This document shows, in pieces, positions 8,111-15,048 of a stretch of 32,952 nucleotides of DNA (positions within the stretch are counted from its first letter, which is position 1; each line of letters begins with the position of its first letter). The position numbers were made by a program, and so were the translations under genes. A model generated the notes under the pieces. That model ran no database searches. It saw only the letters and a list, made by a program, of their open reading frames with translations, and was not told the origin of the DNA. The DNA comes from Candidatus Kerfeldbacteria bacterium (GTDB lineage: Bacteria > Patescibacteriota > Patescibacteriia > SBBC01 > CAIJZX01): contig CAIJZX010000027.1 of assembly GCA_903825245.1 (NCBI GenBank), positions 1 to 32,952 on the forward strand, given 5' to 3'.

Positions 8111-8116
8111 AGTGTA
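8111..8116 (-). promoter_or_regulatory. -10 box of methyltransferase gene
   Basis: TACACT on the minus strand ending 8 nt before the ATG at 8102. No convincing -35 is seen at 17 bp. Confidence 0.4.
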
Positions 8117-8147
8117 CCCTAAAGTTGAAGAAAGAACCAGTAAAAAC

Positions 8148-8176
8148 TTGATTTTTTGTTGAAAATATGCTACACT
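8148..8176 (+). promoter_or_regulatory. Promoter of the 473-residue surface protein gene
   Basis: TTGATT (8148-8153), 17-bp spacer, TACACT (8171-8176), 10 nt before the ATG at 8187; near-leaderless. Confidence 0.65.
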
Positions 8177-8186
8177 TATCTTCGGA

Positions 8187-9608
8187 ATGAAAAAAGAAAA
8201 AAACAAAAAACACCACCATCGTATCGTTCCAGTTGCACTGATTGCACTCGGGATACCGGTCGCCCTGGTAACCATTTTTTTGATAAGCGCGAATTTGTTG
8301 TTTCACGACGAGCAACCGCCGAATGATTCGTCGCTATTGTTACCAAACGTAACCGTCGCAGACGAAGACAACGCGTATACTGATATCCAGAAACTGGATA
8401 CGGACGAACAGGCAGTCGACCTGAACAATGATCAGCCATCCAACGACAAGTCCATTGACACGATGCTCAACGGCGGAACATGGGACGATGCGCACGTGAC
8501 AACACTGCTGACGAAGTATGCCACGGTTATCTCCGATTTTCATGCTGCGGCGAAGAAGTTGCAGTACCAGGACCCATATGCCGCTCATCCGAGTACGTTG
8601 ACGATGTATAGTCCGCTACCCGACGTTGGCACCCCCAGATCGGTTGGTCGTTTAGTGGCGCTAGAAAGCATTCGTAAGGCAAAGAACGGCGATATCGCTG
8701 GCGGATTGTCAGAAGCAACAGAAGTGGTGAAGCTTGGGGACATGATTGAATCGGGACAAGGAACGCTTATTCAATGGTTGGTTGGTAGCGCCACGAAACT
8801 AATTGGTCTCACTGCCTTACGACAAATTGGACTTCAAACAACACTGACTGCCGATCAAGCAAAGACGACGAATCAAGCTATTGAAACATATCGAGATTCG
8901 CAAGTCGGCCTCGTGAAGGCCATGAAGTCGGAATATGCGTATTCGATATTGTTCTACCAACAACAGCGAGATTTCGGACAGGCATACGATAGTTATTTTT
9001 TGTCGACTGACAGTAACGGACAGCAACTCTATCGATCGACGACCGGAAAAATTCTTTCGGCCCTTGATGCAATGGGGCTATTTCGTTTTTATTACTGGCC
9101 AAATCAGAACCTACGGTTCATGGTTGAAGCTCGGGAACAGCTGGTCGATGTTGCAAAAACAAATTGTGCGACCGGTAATCTGGGTGAAATTTATCCGCCA
9201 CAGCGGAGCCAACGAAGTGGTTTTGGACGCTTACTCGAACCGAACGCCATCGGCAAATTGTTGGCGGACATCGGCCGGATCTCCTACGGCGGCATCGTGC
9301 CGAAGCGCTGCAACGAAAGCCTCGCCGTTTCAGCGACGCAAGCAACGTTTGCTATCAGCGCCTACCAACACGACAATGGAAAACCTCCAGTAATGCTCAA
9401 TGAGCTGGTGCCGAAATATCTTGCCAACGTTCCGCTCGATCCATACAGTGGAAAAGTGCTCAACTATGATGCGGCTAAGAAGATCGTCTATTCGGTTGGA
9501 CAAGACCGAAAAGATGAACACGGCAATACGAAAAAAATGACAGACTACACGACCCTCGGCGGCGATTGGCAAAACATGCTTGATCCGACGTTTGTGGTGG
9601 GAAAATAA
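8187..9608 (+). CDS. Membrane-anchored extracellular protein of unknown function
   Basis: 473 residues. A very basic start (KKEKNKKHHHR) leads into one membrane helix (about 13-37), leaving a large outside domain with N-in topology. The outside part begins DEDNAYTDIQKL and is mostly helical in appearance, with SVGRLVALESIRKAKNGDIAGGLSEATEVVKLGDM resembling helical-repeat proteins. The C-terminus (PVMLNELVPKYLANVPLDPYSGKVLNYD...IVYSVGQDRKDEHG) resembles the calcium-binding tail of type II secretion pseudopilin-like proteins and similar planctomycete-type proteins, but no N-terminal prepilin motif is present. I do not recognise the family as a whole. Followed by a second surface protein gene with its own promoter. 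Confidence 0.8.
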   Translation: MKKEKNKKHHHRIVPVALIALGIPVALVTIFLISANLLFHDEQPPNDSSLLLPNVTVADEDNAYTDIQKLDTDEQAVDLNNDQPSNDKSIDTMLNGGTWDDAHVTTLLTKYATVISDFHAAAKKLQYQDPYAAHPSTLTMYSPLPDVGTPRSVGRLVALESIRKAKNGDIAGGLSEATEVVKLGDMIESGQGTLIQWLVGSATKLIGLTALRQIGLQTTLTADQAKTTNQAIETYRDSQVGLVKAMKSEYAYSILFYQQQRDFGQAYDSYFLSTDSNGQQLYRSTTGKILSALDAMGLFRFYYWPNQNLRFMVEAREQLVDVAKTNCATGNLGEIYPPQRSQRSGFGRLLEPNAIGKLLADIGRISYGGIVPKRCNESLAVSATQATFAISAYQHDNGKPPVMLNELVPKYLANVPLDPYSGKVLNYDAAKKIVYSVGQDRKDEHGNTKKMTDYTTLGGDWQNMLDPTFVVGK

Positions 9609-9611
9609 TCT

Positions 9612-9640
9612 TTGTAAGAAAATACTAGTCGAGTTATACT
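9612..9640 (+). promoter_or_regulatory. Promoter of Ig-like surface protein gene
   Basis: TTGTAA (9612-9617), 17-bp spacer, TATACT (9635-9640). The start codon is 33 nt downstream; no Shine-Dalgarno site is visible in the A-rich leader. Confidence 0.65.
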
Positions 9641-9673
9641 ACAATTAATCAGAAAACTAATTCACACAAAATT

Positions 9674-10669
9674 ATGGAACAGCAGACGCAGATTCAAGAA
9701 AAAACCCGAACGCACATCTCGCAAGCGGTCGGTATTGCGCTGATTACCGCCGCTGGTGCGTTTGGTGCGGCGGCATTTTTACTATTTGGTGCGGTAAAAC
9801 AACCGGTCAGCACAACCCAAGTAACGACTGCAAAAGAGTCGGCCATCGCAATAGCGCCGGATCTGAGTAAAGATGCCCTACCAACAAAAGAAATGTTGGT
9901 CACCGGTGCGATGCCGGCGACGGTAACGAGCAGCACTGTGTCAGTTGTCATCACTTCGCCGAAAGAAGGCGCAGCAGTGAACGGTGATGCGTCGTTGAGC
10001 GTTAGTCTGAACGATCCAAATCATGAAACCACCGCCGTTCGCGTTTTACTCTATGGTGACCTGTTACCGGCCTATATGCAAGGCGTCTCGATGGGCATTA
10101 AAACAACGGCCCCGTACACATTCAGCTCGAACTTAGGTATGTACAAGAGCGGTGAGTATCGCTATGTGGCTCAAGCTGTTAAGCCAAACACCGACCCGAA
10201 CCGAACGGATGATTGGACTGTAGTAGCTTCGACCGATACCATGGTGACGTGGGTGCGTAGCTGTTACTGGCTTGCCTATCAGGGCATGACACTCACCGCG
10301 CCAACGTCTTCGGTTACAGCCGGTACGACATTCACGGTAACCGGAACTCTAACGAACCCAAACCGAGGTAGTTGTCCGCACATCTACGACCTTTCGACAA
10401 CGAACCCCATCGGTTTAACCTCATGGTTGCCAAGCGGTTGGATCGCTACGGTCACGCCATCACAAATGACTATGGGCATTAACGAGACGAAGACGTACTC
10501 CATGACCGTTACGGTTCCAGCAAACACACCTGCCGGCAAATACGGCATCGGCGTTTCGTCCACACTGGAATCCACCGGATTTATCGCGTCACCACAGGCA
10601 ACCGTCACGGTTGTTGCACCAGGCGGCGGTGGCGGCAAACGAGAAATTCCTGTTGGGGGGACACAATAA
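9674..10669 (+). CDS. Membrane-anchored surface protein with Ig-like and NEW3-like domains
   Basis: 331 residues. One membrane helix at about 17-40 (VGIALITAAGAFGAAAFLLFGAV). Residues about 92-195 (VVITSPKEGAAVNGDASLSVSLND...) look like a bacterial Ig-like fold. Residues about 205-315 (YQGMTLTAPTSSVTAGTTFTVTGTLTNPNRGSC... NETKTYSMTVTVPANTPAGKYGIGVSSTLEST) match the pattern of NPCBM-associated NEW3 domains (PF10633). The end is Gly-rich. No sorting motif is seen. Probably an outward-facing adhesin or structural protein, which is inference. A strong symmetric terminator follows at 10678. Confidence 0.8.
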   Translation: MEQQTQIQEKTRTHISQAVGIALITAAGAFGAAAFLLFGAVKQPVSTTQVTTAKESAIAIAPDLSKDALPTKEMLVTGAMPATVTSSTVSVVITSPKEGAAVNGDASLSVSLNDPNHETTAVRVLLYGDLLPAYMQGVSMGIKTTAPYTFSSNLGMYKSGEYRYVAQAVKPNTDPNRTDDWTVVASTDTMVTWVRSCYWLAYQGMTLTAPTSSVTAGTTFTVTGTLTNPNRGSCPHIYDLSTTNPIGLTSWLPSGWIATVTPSQMTMGINETKTYSMTVTVPANTPAGKYGIGVSSTLESTGFIASPQATVTVVAPGGGGGKREIPVGGTQ

Positions 10670-10677
10670 GTAAGAAT

Positions 10678-10714
10678 GTAATAAACTACCGCCCAAAGAG
10701 CGGTAGTTTATTAC
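10678..10714. terminator. 15-bp perfect hairpin terminator
   Basis: GTAATAAACTACCGC (10678-10692), 7-nt loop, GCGGTAGTTTATTAC (10700-10714). AT-rich outer stem and GC core suggest a terminator usable in either direction; there is no long T-run after it. Confidence 0.75.
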
Positions 10715-10899
10715 ACCCACGTTTCCCGATACGGGAAAAAATAAAGCTACGTTTTCGGTTGTCCAAATTTCTTAACTTTTGTTACTTAGTATTGTTGTGT
10801 GATTCACACACACTACAACGCCGGCGATTTGCGGAATATATTGGATCCATCGCTCGTGGTGGGTAGGGGTGTTCAGAGGCCAACAAAGCAGAACATATA

Positions 10900-10927
10900 T
10901 TGCAAGTTTTTATCGTAGGTATATACT
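10900..10927 (+). promoter_or_regulatory. Promoter of the 35-residue small gene
   Basis: TTGCAA (10900-10905), 16-bp spacer, TATACT (10922-10927). Predicted transcription start is near 10934, exactly where the first leader hairpin begins. Confidence 0.65.
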
Positions 10928-10933
10928 CTTTCT

Positions 10934-10994
10934 GTCCCTGGAAATGACATAGGGACGCTTTGCAAGGGGCGCGAGCGCCCCGTCAATCGGAGGG
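10934..10994 (+). promoter_or_regulatory. Structured 5' leader with two hairpins and Shine-Dalgarno
   Basis: Hairpin 1: GTCCCT (10934-10939) with AGGGAC (10951-10956). Hairpin 2: GGGGCG (10966-10971), CGAG loop, CGCCCC (10976-10981). GGAGGG (10989-10994) lies 3 nt before the ATG. The arrangement could be a regulatory leader; no known riboswitch was recognised. Confidence 0.5.
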
Positions 10995-10997
10995 TGT

Positions 10998-11105
10998 ATG
11001 CACCGGAACAAGGGTAGTTCTTTCGAAGCTATCGTGACGATCGCGGCTTCCCATCGCCTGGGCGACAGCGAAGGGATCACGAACAAGGACTACGACGTCA
11101 TCTAA
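10998..11105 (+). CDS. Small protein, 35 residues, unknown function
   Basis: The ATG at 10998 follows a GGAGGG site and opens 35 codons ending in TAA. The product starts MHRNKGSSFEAIV and ends NKDYDVI; it is soluble-looking, with a short hydrophobic core (FEAIVTIAA) and no signal peptide. Support comes mainly from the transcription unit: a good promoter at 10900-10927, a two-hairpin leader, a strong ribosome site and a rho-independent terminator at 11146-11176. I do not recognise it. The transcript could instead act as a small RNA. It shares the canonical-signal style of the genes near 27.3 and 28.7-31.8 kb rather than the leaderless style of its neighbours. Confidence 0.5.
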   Translation: MHRNKGSSFEAIVTIAASHRLGDSEGITNKDYDVI

Positions 11106-11145
11106 GGGCAATGGACGCGGGTCTGGCCCTCCCGGCGGTTGATTC

Positions 11146-11176
11146 ATGGGGATTGCTAACGCAATTCCCATTTTTT
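11146..11176 (+). terminator. Rho-independent terminator of the small gene
   Basis: An 11-bp stem, ATGGGGATTGC (11146-11156) with GCAATTCCCAT (11161-11171), one G-T pair and a TAAC tetraloop, followed by T's to 11176. It abuts the stop codon of the convergent transglutaminase-like gene. Confidence 0.85.
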
Positions 11177-11806
11177 CTATATCCAGTTTTCCCGATGCGG
11201 AAAATAATCCGGCTGCTTTTTTGGGTACAGTTTTTTGAAGTCAATAAAACGTTTTCTCCATAACGCCACAACGGTTTTTGGCGTAATAATTTTTGTGTGT
11301 TTGATGTTCCGCAGTTTTTCTTCAATGTACCAGACATTTCTTGTTGATGTTCGCCACGATCGATTCTTGAGCGTTCGCAAATCCAGCACGCCAAATGACG
11401 TGATGTGAGCCTTCGCATCAATGTATGGAATAACATAACTTTTTGCCAGAGTATCAATAGTTTTGAATACTGGTTTTCTTCCATCAAGTCCGATGTCCCG
11501 CGACTTGCCGACCGCACCCCACTTGCCGTGTCGCTGAAAAACAAACAACGTGTGATCAAGAAGATCGGTTGATTCAAGATCGAGAATGAGCGGCGGGTAA
11601 CCGTGGTGTTCTAATATCGCGGCCGCGCTCAGACTTCCCTCGAGACAATGTGCGCGGCCGCGACGAACCACCATCGGCAAACCGTACATTGTTTGTTCTG
11701 TATTATAGTTAAGCGACGTCAGCCACCGCTGTACTTTTACCGGGGTGTTCAAATGACGAAGTAGTTGTTGGGTGAAGAAGGAATAACGAGTCCGTGCGAC
11801 AGTCAT
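11177..11806 (-). CDS. Transglutaminase-like superfamily protein
   Basis: 209 residues from the ATG at 11806. The region 49-105 shows a papain-like transglutaminase core: cysteine in GRAHCLEGSLSAAAIL (C54), histidine in LLDHTLFVF (H85) and an aspartate in GKSRDIGLDGR (D104). No signal peptide or membrane helix, so probably cytoplasmic. Members of this superfamily act as proteases, peptidases or amidases, and the specificity here cannot be given. The C-terminal half is basic. The open frame extends upstream, but a promoter with TATACT ending 6 nt before the ATG fixes the start. It converges on the 35-residue gene and shares its terminator region. Confidence 0.75.
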   Translation of the reverse strand: MTVARTRYSFFTQQLLRHLNTPVKVQRWLTSLNYNTEQTMYGLPMVVRRGRAHCLEGSLSAAAILEHHGYPPLILDLESTDLLDHTLFVFQRHGKWGAVGKSRDIGLDGRKPVFKTIDTLAKSYVIPYIDAKAHITSFGVLDLRTLKNRSWRTSTRNVWYIEEKLRNIKHTKIITPKTVVALWRKRFIDFKKLYPKKQPDYFPHRENWI

Positions 11807-11812
11807 GTACAA

Positions 11813-11841
11813 AGTATACCCAGCTCCACTTCGGATAGCAA
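11813..11841 (-). promoter_or_regulatory. Promoter of transglutaminase-like gene, duplicate of the 4.5-kb promoter
   Basis: TTGCTA (11836-11841), 17-bp spacer, TATACT (11813-11818), 6 nt to the ATG. The -35, -10 and 14 of 17 spacer bases match the promoter at 4489-4517. Confidence 0.75.
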
Positions 11842-11927
11842 TGTAAGTCAAATATTTAGGTCGAACCCCTTCTATCTTGATGTACATATACTCATTTATT
11901 ATCGGAAGCGTGGCTGGGCATAGCAGT

Positions 11928-11956
11928 TTGAAAAAAATACAGCACGAGAGTACAAT
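11928..11956 (+). promoter_or_regulatory. Promoter of the 100-residue gene, leaderless geometry
   Basis: TTGAAA (11928-11933), 17-bp spacer, TACAAT (11951-11956), exactly 6 nt before the ATG at 11963. Confidence 0.7.
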
Positions 11957-11962
11957 AGCACC

Positions 11963-12265
11963 ATGAGCCTCATGGAAGATCATCTGCACGAACAACAAGA
12001 AGTCATGGAGGAGCACCTGGAAATAGACGCCGAAAATAATCGAAAGATTTTAGCGTTTCTCAAAACACGCGTGAAGGATGAGAAAAGCTTGGAGTTGGTT
12101 AAGAGAGCTCTACAATCCGGCGGCGACCATACATTTGATTTTGGCGACATGAAAGTGGCCCTCGGTTTTGACGGCCTCTACCACATCCTTCAAAGTGGTG
12201 AGGACGGAAAGTTTCACCAGATTGAGTTACCCGAAGTAACCGAAGATATCCAGCGGGCGGCGTAA
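11963..12265 (+). CDS. Small acidic hypothetical protein
   Basis: 100 residues, no signal peptide or membrane helix. The first 60 residues are Glu-rich and likely helical or coiled coil (EDHLHEQQEVMEEHLEIDAENNRKILAFLKTRVKDEKSLELVKRAL). The rest (FDFGDMKVALGFDGLYHILQSGEDGKFHQIELPEV) looks like a small beta sheet. Not recognised. The start is set by a promoter whose -10 box ends 6 nt upstream. Confidence 0.75.
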   Translation: MSLMEDHLHEQQEVMEEHLEIDAENNRKILAFLKTRVKDEKSLELVKRALQSGGDHTFDFGDMKVALGFDGLYHILQSGEDGKFHQIELPEVTEDIQRAA

Positions 12266-12310
12266 ACAGAAAAACGAAGCAATCGCTGTTTGCTGGCAAG
12301 AAATTTTTTG

Positions 12311-12652
12311 CTATTCGGAACTTTTGGTCGCCGGAATCTCGAGGTTATTCCATTTCGCCACTTGGGAAAAATAATCTTGGTGGTACAGCGGTTTTCCGCC
12401 CGGAACAATTTTTCCGCTCAGGATCATTCGACCATCGTGCCGCAGTCCCATATAGTGCCAGTCGTCTTCCACTTCTCCTGATGTGCGGCGGATCGTAATT
12501 CGATCATACAACTTCAATACTTGGTCACGCGGATTGACGTTTGGTACATTCGGTTCGCCAAGCTGAGCCCGCAATTCGGCGATGTTCTCTCCGGCATTAT
12601 TGGTAATTCGTTCAGCCGCTTCTGGTGGCGGTAACCCTCGTTCGTTGCCCAT
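12311..12652 (-). CDS. Hypothetical protein, 113 residues
   Basis: No signal peptide or membrane segment. An N-terminal polar helical part (PPPEAAERITNNAGENIAELRAQLGEP) is followed by a probable beta domain (KLYDRITIRRTSGEVEDDWHYMGLRHDGRMILSGKIVPGG). The second half reads like a small beta barrel with an exposed DDW motif. Similar small charged proteins with no recognised family surround it. A promoter ending 6 nt before the ATG supports the start. Not recognised. Confidence 0.7.
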   Translation of the reverse strand: MGNERGLPPPEAAERITNNAGENIAELRAQLGEPNVPNVNPRDQVLKLYDRITIRRTSGEVEDDWHYMGLRHDGRMILSGKIVPGGKPLYHQDYFSQVAKWNNLEIPATKSSE

Positions 12653-12658
12653 GTGATT

Positions 12659-12687
12659 AGTATACCCGAGAGTCTCCCGATAGGCAA
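12659..12687 (-). promoter_or_regulatory. Promoter of 113-residue gene, leaderless geometry
   Basis: TTGCCT (12682-12687), 17-bp spacer, TATACT (12659-12664) preceded by CGGG, 6 nt to the ATG at 12652. Confidence 0.65.
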
Positions 12688-12708
12688 AACAACCGCCTGA
12701 TTAGGCGG
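12686..12708 (-). terminator. Terminator downstream of the ART-like gene
   Basis: Minus-strand CCGCCT (12703-12708), 4-nt loop, AGGCGG (12693-12698), then TTGTTTT. It lies 30 bp after the stop of the gene at 12742-13191 and its T-tract runs into the next gene's -35 box. Confidence 0.7.
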
Positions 12709-12741
12709 ATTGATTTAAAATTTGAAGAGTAAAATCTTACT

Positions 12742-13191
12742 CTACCAGGATCGGCGCCGCTCTTCTGGTTTTGGTTCTTGGGTCTCTGCCTTTTTCCAAT
12801 TCCTTAACTCATAATATTGCTCAACCGCGCTGGCGGGTAGCACCTCAGTTGAAGTTGGTTTTATTTCCGGCACATCGATAATGGCAATCTGGCGCTCATC
12901 AATCTCATGAAGGCTTCCTTCGGGTAAGTTGTTGGTGTCTATCGCGTACAGATAAATTTCTTTTTCGGGGTCGAACATTTCCGGGTGTTCGAACTCAATT
13001 GTTCTTGTGGTATCGTCCATATTAGTCATGCCCTCTGGTCGAGCGGCCATGGCGATGGCGAAGCCGCGGTCAGGCGTCAAATATATTGCATTGAGCAACT
13101 CGCCTTCGGGGACGTTTATGCCTTCGCCAGCAGTAGCTTGCCGGGCGCGAAGTGTTTCAAGCTTGTGCGGTGAGCCGTGATAGAGAATCAT
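12742..13191 (-). CDS. Hypothetical protein with ADP-ribosyltransferase-like N-terminus
   Basis: 149 residues. It opens MILYHGSPHKLETLRARQA and continues to AIYLTPDRGFAIAMAARPEG. The YHGS strand and the later YLT...A pattern resemble the first two conserved segments of ADP-ribosyltransferase-fold proteins (His in strand 1, Tyr/Ser-Thr segment with following Ala-rich helix), as in DUF3990-like families. A late acidic catalytic Glu cannot be assigned with confidence. The last 20 residues are a charged tail. Soluble. Promoter TTTACA-17-TAGTTT ends 6 nt before the ATG. Fold assignment is a guess from motif appearance; activity is unknown. Confidence 0.65.
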   Translation of the reverse strand: MILYHGSPHKLETLRARQATAGEGINVPEGELLNAIYLTPDRGFAIAMAARPEGMTNMDDTTRTIEFEHPEMFDPEKEIYLYAIDTNNLPEGSLHEIDERQIAIIDVPEIKPTSTEVLPASAVEQYYELRNWKKAETQEPKPEERRRSW

Positions 13192-13197
13192 GCCCTC

Positions 13198-13226
13198 AAA
13201 CTATCATGATGTGCCGGTTATGTAAA
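13198..13226 (-). promoter_or_regulatory. Promoter of ART-like gene, leaderless geometry
   Basis: TTTACA (13221-13226), 17-bp spacer, TAGTTT (13198-13203), 6 nt before the ATG at 13191. Confidence 0.5.
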
Positions 13227-13284
13227 TACAAAAAACCTTGGTATTTGGCGGTTGGTTTGTGTTATGAAAGTATTGAGGTCAAAC

Positions 13285-13764
13285 CTATGCGACTTTTTTA
13301 CTCTCAAGTTCGTTGACCAGCTCCATCCAAACATTTTCGAACGTCAGTTCTTTCGGAGCGTTTACTTTCTTCTGCCGGAATGTGCGGAAATTTTCAACCG
13401 CCTTGCCAGCCCTGGCTAAGAGTTTTACGTGTTGTCGATCGTTTGGATCTTGATTGCCTGGTTCAGTTGAATGTTCTTGTTCGTATCGAATGAGCTCCTG
13501 CATTTTTCTGACGGCGTCGTCCTTTTTCGAGTCAAACGTGTTATTTAATCGGTTCGCCTCACCAGCCGCCTCTTTCACTACGCCACCCCTCGCTCCTTCA
13601 GCGAAATATGCTCCGAACTCCTCACCCTCTTCCTTAAAATCATCCAGCGCGGCTTGCGCCTCCGCAAAGCGGTATCGTAAATGATTATAGTCTACTTCTT
13701 TTCCGGCCTCCCAATCTGCTATGTCTTGCGTCCAAGGTTTTTGCAGTTCTTCGAATCGACCCAT
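13285..13764 (-). CDS. Hypothetical helical protein, 159 residues
   Basis: Charged, soluble and almost entirely helical in appearance, for example HLRYRFAEAQAALDDFKEEGEEFGAYF and KKDDAVRKMQELIRYEQEH, with a probable coiled coil in the first two thirds. No motif recognised. A TACACT box at 13776-13781 lies 11 nt before the ATG. It resembles the other small charged proteins nearby in lacking any membrane or export signal. Confidence 0.7.
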   Translation of the reverse strand: MGRFEELQKPWTQDIADWEAGKEVDYNHLRYRFAEAQAALDDFKEEGEEFGAYFAEGARGGVVKEAAGEANRLNNTFDSKKDDAVRKMQELIRYEQEHSTEPGNQDPNDRQHVKLLARAGKAVENFRTFRQKKVNAPKELTFENVWMELVNELESKKVA

Positions 13765-13906
13765 AAAATTGAAATAGTGTATCAGTCAACTTAGGATAGC
13801 GCGATGTAATCGAGAGTGCAAATTATTGAACAAAAAAATATTTTTTCAGATAGACGTCCATGAAGGTTTTGTGATCCCCGCTACCAGCTCGTCCTGGGTC
13901 TACATA

Positions 13907-14359
13907 TTAAACACCAAGAACTTGGAGTACTACTTCGCGCTTCCGCGGACTGCATAACTCGATTAAAAAGACACGCTGCCATCGGCCGAGCGCCATTTTC
14001 CCCTCGACGATCGGAATGGTTTCCGATGTGCCGAGAAAGAAATGATTGAGGTGACTATGGCCGTTCTTGTCGCAGCGATTGTCGTCGCAGTCGAGGTTCT
14101 CGGTTCGCACGCCCATATCATTGTGACGATAGTATTCGAACGGCGGATAGATCTTTTTCACATGTTCACGAAAATCGTGTTTAATACCGGCTTCGCTTTC
14201 ATTGATTCTGATAGCCGCCGTGGTGTGCTTCGAATAGACCAAGACGGTGCCGTTTTGAATCCCGCTGCTTTTCACCGCTTTTTCCGTTTCGTCCGTAAGG
14301 TCAATAAAATCAGGAGCTCCGGTGGTAGTGAACTTGAGAATGGTTGTGCGGACGATCAT
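13907..14359 (-). CDS. YjbQ/UPF0047 family protein
   Basis: 150 residues, the normal length of the family. Conserved segments are complete: VYSKHTTAAIRINESE (about 41-56, His45), NGHSHLNHFFLGTSET (about 99-114) and VEGKMALGRWQRVFLIELCSPRKRE (about 118-142). Family members are small metal-binding trimers; E. coli YjbQ has been linked to a secondary thiamine-phosphate synthase activity, and the physiological role is uncertain. Cytoplasmic. It has its own promoter and a 27-nt leader without a Shine-Dalgarno site, and is flanked by related short sequences at 13878 and 14470 (see findings). Confidence 0.92.
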   Translation of the reverse strand: MIVRTTILKFTTTGAPDFIDLTDETEKAVKSSGIQNGTVLVYSKHTTAAIRINESEAGIKHDFREHVKKIYPPFEYYRHNDMGVRTENLDCDDNRCDKNGHSHLNHFFLGTSETIPIVEGKMALGRWQRVFLIELCSPRKREVVLQVLGV

Positions 14360-14386
14360 GTGAGGTGGTGTTTAGGTAGCTGCAAT

Positions 14387-14415
14387 AGTATACAGTAAAT
14401 AGCCGGGGATGAAAA
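14387..14415 (-). promoter_or_regulatory. Promoter of YjbQ-family gene
   Basis: TTTTCA (14410-14415), 17-bp spacer, TATACT (14387-14392) on the minus strand; the ATG is 27 nt downstream. It partly overlaps the terminator repeat at 14405-14462. Confidence 0.55.
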
Positions 14416-14462
14416 AACCGCCTGGTGGGTGGTGCTTTGAGAAGAGACACATTGTCCCTGCC
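14405..14462 (-). repeat. 5S-tail terminator repeat, copy D
   Basis: Minus strand: GGGACAATGTGTCTCTTC (14441-14458 area), then hairpin ACCACCC/GGCGGT (14417-14433) and TTTTTT. Same order as the 5S 3' end and its terminator. It probably terminates transcription from the gene at 14527. A CTGCCT...AGGCAG palindrome adjoins it at 14459-14475. Confidence 0.65.
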
Positions 14463-14526
14463 TACCGGCAGGCAGACCCACCGCTACTCGTCCCTGGGTT
14501 GCCGCGGATGAACCGCGTTGTTTTCA

Positions 14527-14823
14527 TTACTCCTCAATCTTCAGGCGCCCACTAAGGCTTGGGTATTCTTCGGTATATCTCCGTAAATGTCTTCGTTTGG
14601 TGGAATCAGCATCGCCCTCAACAATTATTCCGCCCTTACCATCGTTGCGAGGATAAAATTGCCTAAAAAAATCCTTGTGCACATCAAAAATTTTACGGTC
14701 TTCATCCGTAGCTGCAAAAGTAATCATGAAATGTTTTGTGTCTAGGGTTTCAGCAACTGGCTCTTGGGCTTCAATTCCCAGTTCTCGGGGATCGATTCCT
14801 TGTTCAGGTCCAAATGGTGTCAT
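14527..14823 (-). CDS. Small hypothetical protein, 98 residues
   Basis: The product (MTPFGPEQGIDPREL...) is acidic at the N-terminus and has a likely alpha/beta core (KHFMITFAATDEDRKIFDVHKDFFRQFYP...GGIIVEGDADSTKRRHLRRYTEEYP). No export signal, not recognised. An upstream ATG at 14847 would add 8 residues, but the promoter TTGACA-17-TAACGT (14849-14877) predicts transcription start near 14842, downstream of that ATG, so the ATG at 14823 is preferred. Confidence 0.65.
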   Translation of the reverse strand: MTPFGPEQGIDPRELGIEAQEPVAETLDTKHFMITFAATDEDRKIFDVHKDFFRQFYPRNDGKGGIIVEGDADSTKRRHLRRYTEEYPSLSGRLKIEE

Positions 14824-14848
14824 AGAAGCACTTTTAATGAATACCATT

Positions 14849-14877
14849 ACGTTAGTGCTTCAAGACTCACATGTCAA
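14849..14877 (-). promoter_or_regulatory. Promoter of the 98-residue gene
   Basis: TTGACA (14872-14877), 17-bp spacer, TAACGT (14849-14854). Confidence 0.5.
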
Positions 14878-14934
14878 GAGAGGTGGGATTGCCCACTGTA
14901 TTCCACCGATCACGACCAATTGGTTTCTGCCTGA

Positions 14935-15015
14935 AAGTAGACTAGTAACTCGTGATAAAAAAGACTGCTCTTGCGAACAGATTTTGGAAGAGAAACATGA
15001 TCCCCGCCAGTTACT
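14935..15015 (-). repeat. 5S-tail terminator repeat, copy C
   Basis: Minus strand from 15015: AGTAACT, GGCGGGGATCATG, TTTCTCTTCC, hairpin CTGTTC/GAGCAG (14964-14981), T-run, AGTTACT, TCTACTTTC. The outer AGTAACT/AGTTACT arms pair. Shares order and most bases with copy B and with the 5S 3' flank. Serves as terminator upstream of nothing obvious on this strand, since it lies after the gene at 15049. Confidence 0.7.
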
Positions 15016-15048
15016 TGTTTCTCGCGAACGCTGTCCTTTCTATAGTAG

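Noticed and set aside
10721-10745. Sequence TTTCCCGATACGGGAAAA resembling one at about 11187-11205
   Set aside because: The second copy is within coding sequence and the similarity is short; probably chance.
14824-14847. Upstream ATG for the 98-residue protein
   Set aside because: The TTGACA-17-TAACGT promoter would start transcription downstream of this ATG.
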